From Rhodospirillales bacterium (GTDB lineage Bacteria > Pseudomonadota > Alphaproteobacteria > Rhodospirillales > Shumkoniaceae): a stretch of 64,000 nucleotides of DNA. Shown piece by piece: positions 52,329 to 61,729 of the stretch. A model generated the notes under the pieces. The model was not told the DNA's origin, ran no database searches, and saw only the letters and a program-made list of their open reading frames with translations. Within the stretch, counting starts at the first letter, position 1. Every line of letters begins with the position of its first letter. The DNA lies in the NCBI GenBank assembly GCA_014859895.1, contig JACZKS010000170.1, positions 1-64,000 of the forward strand. Reading direction: 5' to 3'. The position numbers were made by a program, and so were the translations under genes.

Positions 52329-53327
52329 ATGGGCGAAACCATCCTGGTGGCAGGGGGCGCCGGCTATATCGGCAGCCATGTCTGCAAGGCGTTGGCGCGT
52401 AATGGATACCTTCCGGTCTGCTATGACGATCTGTCGACCGGCCACGCCTCAGCCGTGAAATGGGGCCCCCTCGAAAGGGGGCGGCTGGGGGACGGGGCTC
52501 GACTCACAAAGGTCATCGACCGGCATCGTCCGAGTGCCGTGGTTCTCCTCGCCGGTTTCATCGCCGTCGGCGAGTCGGTCGTCGATCCGGCCCGGTACTA
52601 CCTTAATAACGTGGCCGAAATCATCACCTTCCTCGGTGTCCTGAAAAACGCAGGCGTCAGCCAGGTCGTTTTCTCGAGTTCGGCCGCCGTCTATGGCGTA
52701 CCCCGCCAAACGCCGGTCGGTGAAGATCATCCCACGTGGCCTGCCAATCCCTACGGCTGGACCAAGCTGATGGTGGAACGCATGTTGGTGGATTACGCCC
52801 CCGCCTACGGCCTACGCTCGGTGGCACTACGCTATTTCAACGCGGCTGGGGCCGATCCCGACGGCGAGATCGGCGAAGACCACGATCCCGAAACCCATCT
52901 CATTCCGCTGGTGCTCGACGCCGCGCTCGGCCGCCGCGACGCAATCACCATCTTCGGCGATGACTACGACACGCCCGACGGAAGCTGCGTGCGCGACTAC
53001 ATCCACGTCAGCGACCTGGCCGACGCCCACGTCCTGGCCCTCGATTGGTTGGGAGGACAAGCGCAACCGACGGCCGAGACGTTCAACCTCGGCAACGGCA
53101 ATGGCTATTCGGTGAAGGAGGTGATCGCCTCGGCCGGCCGCGTGACGAAGCGGGAGATTCCGACGCGAATGGCGGGGCGCCGGAGTGGCGACCCGGCGAT
53201 CCTAGTCAGCGCTGCGGGTCGGGCTAAAGCCGTGCTCGGCTGGACGCAACGCCACCCTGACCTGGAGACGCAGATTGCCCATGCCTGGGCGTGGCACCGA
53301 AAAAAAGCCACCGAACCAACGGACTGA
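52329..53327 (+). CDS. galE: UDP-glucose 4-epimerase GalE
   Basis: A 332-residue extended SDR. NAD loop VAGGAGYIGSHVCKAL; catalytic Ser region VVFSSSAAVYGVP; Tyr-x-x-x-Lys in NPYGWTKLMVE; substrate-site sequences ALRYFNAAGADPDGEIGEDH and RDYIHVSDLADAHV. It interconverts UDP-glucose and UDP-galactose for glycan synthesis. A palindrome CAAGGC-TT-GCCTTG (52230-52243) lies in the divergent region upstream. Confidence 0.95.
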   Translation: MGETILVAGGAGYIGSHVCKALARNGYLPVCYDDLSTGHASAVKWGPLERGRLGDGARLTKVIDRHRPSAVVLLAGFIAVGESVVDPARYYLNNVAEIITFLGVLKNAGVSQVVFSSSAAVYGVPRQTPVGEDHPTWPANPYGWTKLMVERMLVDYAPAYGLRSVALRYFNAAGADPDGEIGEDHDPETHLIPLVLDAALGRRDAITIFGDDYDTPDGSCVRDYIHVSDLADAHVLALDWLGGQAQPTAETFNLGNGNGYSVKEVIASAGRVTKREIPTRMAGRRSGDPAILVSAAGRAKAVLGWTQRHPDLETQIAHAWAWHRKKATEPTD

Positions 53328-53351
53328 TCGGCCGACGGCCTCGTGATCCGG

Positions 53352-54248
53352 TCACCCCACCATTGCCTTGCGCGAAACGCGCGCGGAATGAGAGTACGGC
53401 ATCAATCTTTGGAACAGTTTGGCGAAGAGTGGCTTCGGCAGTACCCGATGCAATGCGAGCCAGAAGAAATATAGCCCCAAGTAATAGGTCGAGGGCTTCT
53501 CCCGCCACGCCAACCAGGACGCAACGAGACCGCGGAGACGGTACGCGTTGGGATTTTTTTTCTGGATGTCCCGCCACAGCGTGCCATGGCGCGGCCCCGA
53601 GACGGCTTTCAGCATCCCGGTCTGGCTGACGCGATAATGGAAGAGCGGTTCGCGCAACGGCGCGCCAACCACACCATGGCGCCCAAGACGGATGTTGAAT
53701 TCCCAATCCTCGTAGCCGCGGCGCATGCTTTCGTCGTAACCGCCGAGTTCGCGCCACACCGCTTTCGGCAGCAGCAGGCAATAAGGAAGCTGATTGAGGA
53801 ACAACTGCTCGAAGTGGTTGTATTCCTTCTCGACGGTGCCGGACATGTCCCCGCACAGGCTCAAGTGGCTGAACACGAAGGAGCGCAGAGGCATGGTGCG
53901 GATCTTCGCGATGGCCCTCTCCAGGAACGTCGGCTCCAGCCAATCGTCGCAGTCCAATGGCAGCACATAGGTGCCGCGCGCGTGCCGGAACGCCGTGTTG
54001 CGAGCTGCCGGCAGGCCATAGTTGCGCTGGCGGATCAGACGAACGTCGTCACCCACGCTGTCGAGAAAGGCCAAGGTCTCGGGGTCGTTCGACCCGTCGT
54101 CGACGACGATGATCTCGAAATCCCGGAACGTCTGGGCGCGCACGCTGTCCAGGGTCTGGCGCAGGTGCCGGTGGGCGTTGAAGCACGGCAACACGACGGA
54201 AACCAGGGGCGGGCCGTCTTGACGATCAGTTGGCGCGGCGTCGGTCAT
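53352..54248 (-). CDS. Family 2 glycosyltransferase
   Basis: A 298-residue GT-A enzyme. PLVSVVLPCFNAHRHLRQTL, EIIVVDDGSNDPETLAFLD and YVLPLDCDDWLEPTF (DxD-type site) are followed by LGGYDESMRRGYEDWEFNIR, the ED motif. The C-terminal 60 residues are basic and amphipathic. The start is Met 54248; the upstream extension of 166 residues has no similarity. It is convergent with galE, 24 bp apart. Confidence 0.9.
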   Translation of the reverse strand: MTDAAPTDRQDGPPLVSVVLPCFNAHRHLRQTLDSVRAQTFRDFEIIVVDDGSNDPETLAFLDSVGDDVRLIRQRNYGLPAARNTAFRHARGTYVLPLDCDDWLEPTFLERAIAKIRTMPLRSFVFSHLSLCGDMSGTVEKEYNHFEQLFLNQLPYCLLLPKAVWRELGGYDESMRRGYEDWEFNIRLGRHGVVGAPLREPLFHYRVSQTGMLKAVSGPRHGTLWRDIQKKNPNAYRLRGLVASWLAWREKPSTYYLGLYFFWLALHRVLPKPLFAKLFQRLMPYSHSARVSRKAMVG

Positions 54249-54544
54249 GGGCCGGAATTTAGTCGAGGACGCATCTGCTGTCCATCGGGCTCGGTACAGA
54301 AGCATGCCGACCGCAGCGCGGGGAACGGCGGCGCGCCAGTCTCTTGGCACGAATTGCCGAGCCGCTGCCGCGGGAAGGATGATGTTGATCAACGCATCCC
54401 ACCCACATATGGTGAGCTCCGGACTTGTCGCGGCGGAACCGGCCTTTCGGTGGCCTTGCGACACGGCCTCTCTCGTCTCATGGCTTCCATTCGTTTGCCG
54501 GACGGGCGTAGCCGAGGCGGCTTTCTGTAGGAGCGGATGGCGCA
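54249..54544. other. Intergenic region between glycosyltransferase and flippase-like genes
   Basis: A 296-bp divergent spacer, less GC-rich than the genes around it. No gene, clear terminator or strong palindrome was found; it presumably carries the two divergent promoters. Confidence 0.35.
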
Positions 54545-55480
54545 ATGACCCGAAGCCGTCTGTTATCACTCGCACGTGTACTTGTTTCGTTGGCGTTATG
54601 CGGCTGGCTGGTTTGGCATATATCCTGGCCAGAACAAGTCGATGCTTTCGGGCGTATCGCCGGATGGGTTTTTCTCGTGGCTTTGGTGGGGCGCCTGGGG
54701 TGTTACCTGCTGGTGTCGAAACGGTTGCAGATATTGATGCGAGCAACTGGCAGCGCCGTGCGTTACTGGCCCGTCATGCAACTCACCTTCATCGGGGCTT
54801 ATGCCGGCAATTTTCTGCCATCCACGGTCGGCGGCGATGCCGTCCGGGCAACGTTCCTGAAACGCCATGGGCATGAGTATCGGAAGACGGTACCCCTGCT
54901 CGTGGGAGATCGCATGCTCAACCTTTTCGCCGTCTTGTTGCTGGGCCTCTGTGTCCTGTTCGTCCCGGACCTATGGCGGTCATTCACCCTGCACGTTCCC
55001 ACTGTGGGGCAGCTCGCGGTCGGCGTCATCGCCATCGCTGCCATGACCCTCCTGCTGGCCGGGTTGATCTGTCTGCCGCGACTGCGGGATATTTTCGCGG
55101 CGCTTCGGCATGAAACCCTGACCGCCACCACCCTTCTCGCCCGACGGCCGATTGTCATTGCGGCGTGTCTGGGCCTGTCGTTGCTGTCCGAAGCGACATC
55201 TTTCGGTACCGTATACCTGCTGGCCGATGGCGTGGGGACGGGAGCGACCCTCCTCGAGGTATTTGCCGTTATGGCACTGGTTCAGATCATCGTTCTGCTG
55301 CCAGTGACGATTAACGGGATCGGCCTACAAGAGGCGGGATTCGTTGTCCTGCTAACGCAGGTGGGCGTCACCACCCAGCTCTCCCTCACGGTCGCAATTC
55401 TGGTGCGGATGATAGCGCTGTTGACCACGTTGCCCGGCTTACTGTATCTCCTGCGGGGAAAGTTTCGGGGACCCGCATGA
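54545..55480 (+). CDS. Lysylphosphatidylglycerol-synthase-type membrane protein (flippase-like)
   Basis: A 311-residue protein with about eight membrane helices. FIGAYAGNFLPSTVGGDAVR is the family signature (GxxxxxxLPxxxGGDxxR), and LLPVTINGIGLQEAGFVVLL near residue 260 is the second. This UPF0104/AglD/MprF-N-like family includes lipid flippases and glycolipid synthases. In this context it may move a lipid-linked sugar. The function is inferred from neighbours. Confidence 0.85.
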   Translation: MTRSRLLSLARVLVSLALCGWLVWHISWPEQVDAFGRIAGWVFLVALVGRLGCYLLVSKRLQILMRATGSAVRYWPVMQLTFIGAYAGNFLPSTVGGDAVRATFLKRHGHEYRKTVPLLVGDRMLNLFAVLLLGLCVLFVPDLWRSFTLHVPTVGQLAVGVIAIAAMTLLLAGLICLPRLRDIFAALRHETLTATTLLARRPIVIAACLGLSLLSEATSFGTVYLLADGVGTGATLLEVFAVMALVQIIVLLPVTINGIGLQEAGFVVLLTQVGVTTQLSLTVAILVRMIALLTTLPGLLYLLRGKFRGPA

Positions 55481-55574
55481 CTCGCGCCAGTCCTGGACGC
55501 AGTTGCCGATGGCCCGCAGTGGCGGTCCGAATAAAATCTGTTAACGGAACTTCCCAGCTTGGCAGGACGGTAGC

Positions 55575-56657
55575 ATGGCGCTTCGTGTGATCGACAACCT
55601 ACGCAGATTGCACGAAAAGGCGACCGTGCGCTGCGGATCGGGCTACGTGAAGCGGATCGTCACCCACAATCCGATCGTTCGCGGCGGCAACGTTGCCAGG
55701 ATCGCTTCATCGGTCAGTCGGACCGAACTGCCGGCAAATCCGACGTTCATGCCACCCGCGATCATCTTGGAACCGACCAACCGATGCAATCTAAGGTGCG
55801 AAACCTGCATTCTGGGAACGGATCGAGCCTACAAGAACTACGCCAAGCGCGATCTGACGGTGGACGATTTCCGCCGGGTTTTGGACCAGATTCCAACGCT
55901 CGTTCATATCGTCCTGCAGGGGATAGGTGAGCCTCTTCTGAACGAGTCCCTGCCAGACATGATCCGCCTGGCAAGGCAGCGGGGCATTACCTGTTCCTTC
56001 AACACCAACGGCACCCTTATGAACGAGAAGAAGTTCGTGGAAGTCATGGAGGCCGGGGTCGAAGAGATATCTTTTTCAGTTAACAGCATTGACGAAACGG
56101 TTTTCGCACAGACACGGTCGGGCGCGTCACTTCCCAAGGTGCTTCGCAACCTCGATCGCGTCCTGGAGATCCGCCGCGAGCGCGGAACCAAGGGACCGAT
56201 CGTCGGTACGCGGTCCATTCTGATGCGGGAAACGGTCCCAGGGGCGGAAAAACTCGTCGAGTACTGCGCCGACCGGGGGGTCGATCGCGTATGTTTCCAG
56301 GATTACCTGACCGGATTCGGCCAGGCCAAGATGGACGAGAGCAAGGTGAGCGACGAAGAAGTGAAGACCGTGCTACAGAGGCTGTTGGACACGGGCCGGC
56401 GCCGCCGCATTCAAGTCATCAACGATAAGGGTGGCAATGGTCTGGGCGCCTGCCGGCAGCCGTGGCTCAGCCCATTCATCACGGCCGAGGGGTACGTGAC
56501 CCCCTGTTGCACGATCGCCGACCCCTCGACGATCAATTTCGGCAACATTCTCAAAGAGGATTTTCAGGCGATCTGGCATAGCGAGAGCTATACCGCCTTC
56601 CGCGACCGCTTCTACCGGGACCGGCCCTTCATCTGCACCGTCTGCCCGCATTACTGA
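55575..56657 (+). CDS. Radical SAM/SPASM protein in the polysaccharide region
   Basis: A 360-residue radical SAM enzyme. The cluster motif LEPTNRCNLRCETCILG (C-x3-C-x2-C) is near residue 75; a C-terminal SPASM-like region has CRQPWLSPFITAEGYVTPCC, GNILKEDFQAIW and CTVCPHY, enough Cys for an auxiliary cluster. Such proteins occur in surface-glycan clusters as possible sugar dehydratases, epimerases or modifying enzymes, as well as in peptide maturation. No precursor peptide gene is visible nearby. The substrate is unknown. Confidence 0.88.
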   Translation: MALRVIDNLRRLHEKATVRCGSGYVKRIVTHNPIVRGGNVARIASSVSRTELPANPTFMPPAIILEPTNRCNLRCETCILGTDRAYKNYAKRDLTVDDFRRVLDQIPTLVHIVLQGIGEPLLNESLPDMIRLARQRGITCSFNTNGTLMNEKKFVEVMEAGVEEISFSVNSIDETVFAQTRSGASLPKVLRNLDRVLEIRRERGTKGPIVGTRSILMRETVPGAEKLVEYCADRGVDRVCFQDYLTGFGQAKMDESKVSDEEVKTVLQRLLDTGRRRRIQVINDKGGNGLGACRQPWLSPFITAEGYVTPCCTIADPSTINFGNILKEDFQAIWHSESYTAFRDRFYRDRPFICTVCPHY

Positions 56658-56659
56658 CC

Positions 56660-57793
56660 TTAGCCCGCCGTCGCCGCTTGCGCCAGAACGGCCTCGTAAG
56701 AGTCGACAATGCGGTCGAGGCTGAACCGTTCGCATAGATCCAGACTGGCCGCTTGATAGGCGCCCAGGCGCTGGTGATCCGACATCAGTTCCGCCAGTCC
56801 GGTCCGAAACGCCACCATGTCATCGACGGGAGCGGCGGCACCGTTTACGCCGTCCAAAAGAACGTCCGCCAACCCGGGAGCGGTGCTGCCGACGATGGCC
56901 AAGCCGTGCCTGAGGGCGTTGACGGCAGCAACAGGCATGCCTTCGAACTTCGAGGGGATCAGCAAGACGTCGGCGACGGCCATGATACGGTCCACCGTCT
57001 CCGGCTCCACCCAGCCATGAAAGCGAACGCGCTCCACAAGCCGCAAGGCCGAAACCAGGTCACGAGCCTTGGCCATATCCGGCCCGTCCCCGACCAGATC
57101 CAAAGTCCAATCTTGGTCCAAAAGCCCGCCAAGCGCCTCGATGGTCAAACCCAAATTCTTTTGGCTATTAAAGCGACCCACGAATATCAGACGGACAGGC
57201 TCTTGCCGACCGCTGGTCGAACGCTCGGAGGACCGCCCGGATACGCCGTTGGGGATGACCGTAACGGTGCGAGAAAAAGCCCGCTCGGCCAGATCCCGCA
57301 CGAAACTGCTTACCGCGGTCAGGGCGGCCGCGGCAGCAACAATCCGCCTGACAAAGGGCATGACGATCCGAAAGGCCGCGTCCGTCTGGCTCGGTGCCCC
57401 GCCCGGTACGTCGCCCAGATGGAAGGTGATGACGAAGGGTATGCGAAGGAGTTTAGAAACCGCGTAGGCGACGGCTCCGCTTGGCACGGCGAAATGAGCA
57501 TGGATTACGTCGGGCCGAAAACGCCGGGCCGTTCGAAACGCCGGCAGGAAACTGGCAAGGACGTAGATGCCCATGCCGAATATGCTCGCCCCCTCGGCCC
57601 GCCGGCGCAGCACCTTGTTGCGACGGACAGTGATACCTTCCAAGAGTTCTTGCTCGGGCAAACCGCGAAAAGCCGACGTCTGTACGCAGACTTCGTGCCC
57701 CCGCGCGCCGAGTACGGTAGCGACATCCCGCGCAACCTTGCCGCCCCCGCCACCAAGCGGAGGGAACTCGTAACAGATAACCAGGATCTTCAT
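56660..57793 (-). CDS. Family 4 glycosyltransferase
   Basis: A 377-residue GT-B enzyme. The N-terminal domain begins MKILVICYEFPPLGGGGGKV with HAHFAVPSGAVAYAVSKLL; the C-terminal donor domain has RLIFVGRFNSQKNLGLTIEA, DLVGDGPDMAKARDLV and the retaining-enzyme EX7E-like site PSKFEGMPVAAVNALRHG. It adds a sugar to a glycan or lipid acceptor at the cytoplasmic face. It overlaps the upstream methyltransferase gene by 4 bp. Confidence 0.92.
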   Translation of the reverse strand: MKILVICYEFPPLGGGGGKVARDVATVLGARGHEVCVQTSAFRGLPEQELLEGITVRRNKVLRRRAEGASIFGMGIYVLASFLPAFRTARRFRPDVIHAHFAVPSGAVAYAVSKLLRIPFVITFHLGDVPGGAPSQTDAAFRIVMPFVRRIVAAAAALTAVSSFVRDLAERAFSRTVTVIPNGVSGRSSERSTSGRQEPVRLIFVGRFNSQKNLGLTIEALGGLLDQDWTLDLVGDGPDMAKARDLVSALRLVERVRFHGWVEPETVDRIMAVADVLLIPSKFEGMPVAAVNALRHGLAIVGSTAPGLADVLLDGVNGAAAPVDDMVAFRTGLAELMSDHQRLGAYQAASLDLCERFSLDRIVDSYEAVLAQAATAG

Positions 57794-58512
57794 GGCCGCT
57801 TGGCCAGCACCGCGACGTAATCGCCTTTGCGCCAGGAATTGAGGCGGAACAGTTGGTACAAGCCTTCCGCCGCCAGTCGCCGCAACGGCCCGAACTCACC
57901 AGTCGTTCCCGCGCCGTTCATGCCGTTGTTCAGATTGCGGTACAATGGCGAATACAGGGGAAATCCCCATTCCACCGTACGCACGATCGACAGCCCGTTT
58001 GCCGCCATCTTGCTGGCCACCTCGCCGTGGCCATAGTTGCGGATATGGCCGACATTCCGCTCGAACCGCCGCATGCGGCCTTGCAGCGTCGAGACAATCA
58101 AATAGCCCCCCGTCATCGCCGCGAGGTGGCGAAACGCGCTGTCGTCATCGACGATGTGTTCGACCACGTCGGTGCAGACGACCAGGTCGAACCGCTCCGG
58201 CAAATGAGACTTCTCTAGGTCGAGTTGGAAGAACCTGCCCTCCGGTACCCGTCGGCGAGCCAGGGCGATGCCCTGCTCCACGAGTTCGGCGCCCGCCAGC
58301 GAGGCTTGCGGATGCAGGCGGCCGAGGTCACGCAGCAACGACCCTTCGCCGCAACCGACATCCAGTATGGTGCCTATGCCTGGTTGACGGGCTAGGGTCG
58401 TGATGATGCGGCGCATGTGTCGGGCGGTCGGCCCCAGACGTCGCATATCGTCCCACTCGCCCGACCAAGCCGCCTCGTAATCCTTGATTGGCGTTGTGGA
58501 ATTCTCCACCAT
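57790..58512 (-). CDS. Class I SAM-dependent methyltransferase
   Basis: A 240-residue enzyme. SAM motif I is IGTILDVGCGEGSLLRDLG, the acidic strand II ends in AELVEQG, and motif IV is FDLVVCTDVVEHIVDD. The C-terminal part (NGMNGAGTTGEFGPLRRLA) is like glycan-cluster methyltransferases. The start is Met 58512 (MVENSTTPIKDY); the longer frame adds 74 basic residues that run antisense into the next gene's upstream part. It overlaps the GT4 gene by 4 bp. Confidence 0.88.
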   Translation of the reverse strand: MVENSTTPIKDYEAAWSGEWDDMRRLGPTARHMRRIITTLARQPGIGTILDVGCGEGSLLRDLGRLHPQASLAGAELVEQGIALARRRVPEGRFFQLDLEKSHLPERFDLVVCTDVVEHIVDDDSAFRHLAAMTGGYLIVSTLQGRMRRFERNVGHIRNYGHGEVASKMAANGLSIVRTVEWGFPLYSPLYRNLNNGMNGAGTTGEFGPLRRLAAEGLYQLFRLNSWRKGDYVAVLAKRP

Positions 58513-58585
58513 GGACCGCCTTCTCCGCCCCGCTTGCCCGTCCCGTTTCGACCGCTTCGTAGCACGCTCACAGGACATTGTCGAC

Positions 58586-60652
58586 ATGCGCGTTTGGCCA
58601 ATGAATCTGCCCGTTCTCGTCGGCAAGCTGCTCCGCTTCGCAAGCGGCGTCCTAAGGACAATCGAAGCACAAAGCGGCAACCGTTTCTTCGCTATCTGCC
58701 TTGGCTTTTTCGTGGCGGTCGAGGTCTTCGTCACATTGGGGCCGGCACTTCATCGCGTCGTGCCGGTCGAACCGGACGATGCCCTGACGTACCTTCTGCG
58801 GACGGCCCAGATGGTCGAATGCCCCCGTCAGGGTTGTGTGGCGTTGGAAGACCTGCGTGTTCAGTTGTCTGCCGTGATGGACGACCCGCAACTCACCGCG
58901 ACCGTCCAGGAAGCCTATTGGCATGTCTTCCTCAACCATGTCCCGGGCTATTCGCTGACGGCGGCCGTATTGAAAACGCTCGGACTGAGCTTCTTTCAGT
59001 CATACAATCTGTTGACCATCCTGGGAGGCATCGTGATTGCGGTGGGTGCCGCCATCTGGGCGCGGGCGCTCGTCGGTGCGTGGGCGGGCGGCATTGCCGT
59101 GGTACTGTTCGCGCTGACCTATTTCGTCGGCCATGGGCTGATCTGGATCGTGCCGAGCAATATGACGCTCGGCATGGCCATGCTGGCGTTCGGGCTGCTC
59201 GTTGAAAGACGGGAGCAGCGAGGTATGATCCCGTTCTTCCTGCTCGTGCTGATGGCCGCCATACTGTCCTGGCACTCGATCGGCCGGTTCTACGCCATTG
59301 CCCTGTTGTTGAGCTACGCGGCGCTGGTACGCCGCCCCTACGTTCGTGTCGACTGGATCTTTCTGACGGTTGGGGTGGGATTGGTGGGAGTCGCCGAGGC
59401 TCTTCCCTATATAATCGAACGTCCCCTGCTGCGAATGCCCATTGTACCCCTGCCATTCGAGGGGACGGCGCTCGACGCCGTGCTGGCGAATGTCAGGGAG
59501 ATGCCACGCATCATCGCCCGGTCCGCCATTGCGACGCTGGGCTACGGCGGACTGGTCGCTGTCGTCGTGATTGCGGCCCTCACGCTGCCACGATGGCGCC
59601 GGTGGTCGTTTCTGTTGTTCCTCGCCGGTTTCGGTGGCTTGTGCGCAGCATCGCTGCTGCATCTGTCGCCGCGCATACCGGCGGAGATTTTCGCGCGGGT
59701 ATGGGTTCCTGTCGCCCTTCTCCTGTCCTGCGCGTTGGCGTGGGTGCTGCTAAGCCTGGCAAGGGTCTCGGTGCCATGGATGGAAACGTGTCTGGCCGCC
59801 GGGGCCGCAGGCCCCGAGAAGCGGGGTGACTCGATCCTGCGCGAGGGGCTCCCCCTGCTTCTCCTTCTGGGTATGCTTTGCGGGGTGGTGCTCCATGTGA
59901 TCGTCGGCGCCTATGCCGTCGTCCGCGCGGAACGCATGGTCAGCGCGCGCAACGACTTTGCGTATTTCCCTGACAGTGTGACCCAGTTGCGCGATTCCGA
60001 CGGCAGTTGCGGCCGCATTTTCTATAGCCGGAAGGAAGTCATGTTCGCCCATTTTCTGGACGGCGCCATGGACTGCCGCGTCTATTGGAACCCGTCCGGG
60101 AAACGCGACTTGACCGGCTCCGGTTTTGCCGACGTCCGGCGGGTCGCCTTTTTCAACCCGATCCACCACAATCAGGGGTGGGTCGATCTCGCTCCCAGTT
60201 CGGGTGTCGTTGTCAACATCGAACGCTCCCCGACCGGATCGCCATACCTCCTGTTACGAGGGCGCGGAGAGGTTGAATGGAAACTGGTTGATGCCGAGAA
60301 ACACACCGTCGCAAACGGCCGCTTCGCCGTACAGGAAGGACCCGCGACGTGGCACCCGTGGGATGCTTCGGCATGGCGGCCGCAGTTGCGTCTGACCCTG
60401 ACGACGCTGGCTGGCCGCATCGAGATGGGCGGCTTTCGTATCGTCGGTCCGGCGGCCGTGCCGGCCGATCACAGCCCGGTCAGATGGCCGTGGGGAGAAG
60501 GCGTACGGATGAAATATTTCCCTCGCGTTCCCCATCAGGAGATTCCCGCGGCCGACATCGCCTTCGACGCCGCTCTTTGGGCCAACGTATCCGGCCGCCC
60601 CTTGCGCGTTCTTGACGATCGGGGATTTGGCGTGATCGCGACCGTACAGTGA
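58586..60652 (+). CDS. Large multi-helix membrane protein of unknown function (GT-C-like)
   Basis: About 688 residues. The N-terminal 430 residues contain roughly ten to twelve membrane helices with a large first periplasmic loop carrying acidic residues (VVPVEPDDALTYLLRT), reminiscent of GT-C glycosyltransferases or oligosaccharide polymerases. The last 200 residues are soluble and beta-rich (VEWKLVDAEKHTVANGRFAV). I do not recognise a named family. Starts at 58511, 58586 and 58601 are possible; 58586 avoids overlap with the divergent methyltransferase gene. A surface-glycan role is inferred from neighbours. Confidence 0.7.
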   Translation: MRVWPMNLPVLVGKLLRFASGVLRTIEAQSGNRFFAICLGFFVAVEVFVTLGPALHRVVPVEPDDALTYLLRTAQMVECPRQGCVALEDLRVQLSAVMDDPQLTATVQEAYWHVFLNHVPGYSLTAAVLKTLGLSFFQSYNLLTILGGIVIAVGAAIWARALVGAWAGGIAVVLFALTYFVGHGLIWIVPSNMTLGMAMLAFGLLVERREQRGMIPFFLLVLMAAILSWHSIGRFYAIALLLSYAALVRRPYVRVDWIFLTVGVGLVGVAEALPYIIERPLLRMPIVPLPFEGTALDAVLANVREMPRIIARSAIATLGYGGLVAVVVIAALTLPRWRRWSFLLFLAGFGGLCAASLLHLSPRIPAEIFARVWVPVALLLSCALAWVLLSLARVSVPWMETCLAAGAAGPEKRGDSILREGLPLLLLLGMLCGVVLHVIVGAYAVVRAERMVSARNDFAYFPDSVTQLRDSDGSCGRIFYSRKEVMFAHFLDGAMDCRVYWNPSGKRDLTGSGFADVRRVAFFNPIHHNQGWVDLAPSSGVVVNIERSPTGSPYLLLRGRGEVEWKLVDAEKHTVANGRFAVQEGPATWHPWDASAWRPQLRLTLTTLAGRIEMGGFRIVGPAAVPADHSPVRWPWGEGVRMKYFPRVPHQEIPAADIAFDAALWANVSGRPLRVLDDRGFGVIATVQ

Positions 60653-60679
60653 CGCGGGGCTTCCCGGTATCCTCTCGGC

Positions 60680-61480
60680 CTACGCGGCCCTTCTGGCCAC
60701 CAGCGTCACCAGGGTGACGGACATGGTCGGATCATCGCGATCGAAATCCTTGCTGACCCGGTCGCGGATTTTTGCGTAGCCCGCCGCGTCCGATTCCTGA
60801 ACCGGCACCTCGGCGCGATATCCCAGCTTGTCGAACAGGCGCAGATAGTCACTCAGGCGCCAGCGCGGCAGGTCTCCGGGATCGAGCCACCGCGTCCAGG
60901 TATGCTTTTCGAACTGGAGGAAATGAAATGGGTACTTGAAGAAATGATCGCGGAAATCGACCGCGTGACACATGCACCCACCGGGCGCCAGTACGCGATC
61001 GAGCGAGCGCAACACCGCCTCCGGCTCCGACAGGTGCTCAAGCACCGAATGGGAGACGACAAGGTCGATGGATGCCTCGTCAACATCTTCAACGTTGCCG
61101 ATGCGCGCCACCCTGGCCGCCAGATCATCCGGCACGCAGCCGGCATCAGCGGCGACTGTTCGCAATGCGATGCTGTCCGCGGCCGCATCCAGGGATCTGA
61201 AAGGCTCGACCGCATATACGCGCTCGGCCCCTTGGCTGGCGAGGCAGTAGGCCGCAGAGTTCGTTGCGCCCGAGCCGAGCTCCAGGATGCGCACGCCGCG
61301 ATAGGGCTCGGCACCGCCAAGTGCCCTGCCCCACCCTTGCACGATAGGGTAAGGGCTCTGCATGCCGATATTCGCCTGATAGTACGGCAACAGGCGCCCG
61401 ATCCGCATCAGCGACGCGTCCGTGAATAGGAATTTCCGGACAAGCCGGAGGGCGACGTACTCCACATTTGACAACGGCAT
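60680..61480 (-). CDS. Class I SAM-dependent methyltransferase
   Basis: A 266-residue enzyme. Motif I is GVRILELGSGATNSAAYCLA, motif II YAVEPF, and motif IV IDLVVSHSVLEHLSEPEAVL; LDRVLAPGGCMCHAVDFRDH follows. The start at Met 61480 has GGGAGAG upstream; a longer frame to 61570 lacks similarity. It is convergent with the large membrane protein gene. It probably modifies a sugar or lipid intermediate. Confidence 0.87.
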   Translation of the reverse strand: MPLSNVEYVALRLVRKFLFTDASLMRIGRLLPYYQANIGMQSPYPIVQGWGRALGGAEPYRGVRILELGSGATNSAAYCLASQGAERVYAVEPFRSLDAAADSIALRTVAADAGCVPDDLAARVARIGNVEDVDEASIDLVVSHSVLEHLSEPEAVLRSLDRVLAPGGCMCHAVDFRDHFFKYPFHFLQFEKHTWTRWLDPGDLPRWRLSDYLRLFDKLGYRAEVPVQESDAAGYAKIRDRVSKDFDRDDPTMSVTLVTLVARRAA

Positions 61481-61729
61481 GCTGGTCTCTCCCGGAAAGC
61501 GGCAGCAGATTATCTTCGTGCGCACGGCACTGCCAAGGGTCGTCCGCGTCACGAGAGAGGAAATCGACATCGCTGCCGATCCTGAAAGGTCTCAAGAAAC
61601 ACCTTCAATCCGTCTTGAAAAACGTTATTCTGGCGCCGCACGGGGGCGCTGTCGCCAACATCCCGCGGTAAAGACGATTAAATGCATAAGCTTGGCCGAG
61701 CGTAACCGGCCCCCCGCAGGAACTCCGGA
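61481..61729. other. Intergenic region upstream of the acyltransferase gene
   Basis: A 249-bp divergent spacer that is less GC-rich than its flanks. No gene or convincing operator was seen. The promoters of the divergent methyltransferase and acyltransferase genes should be here. Confidence 0.3.
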
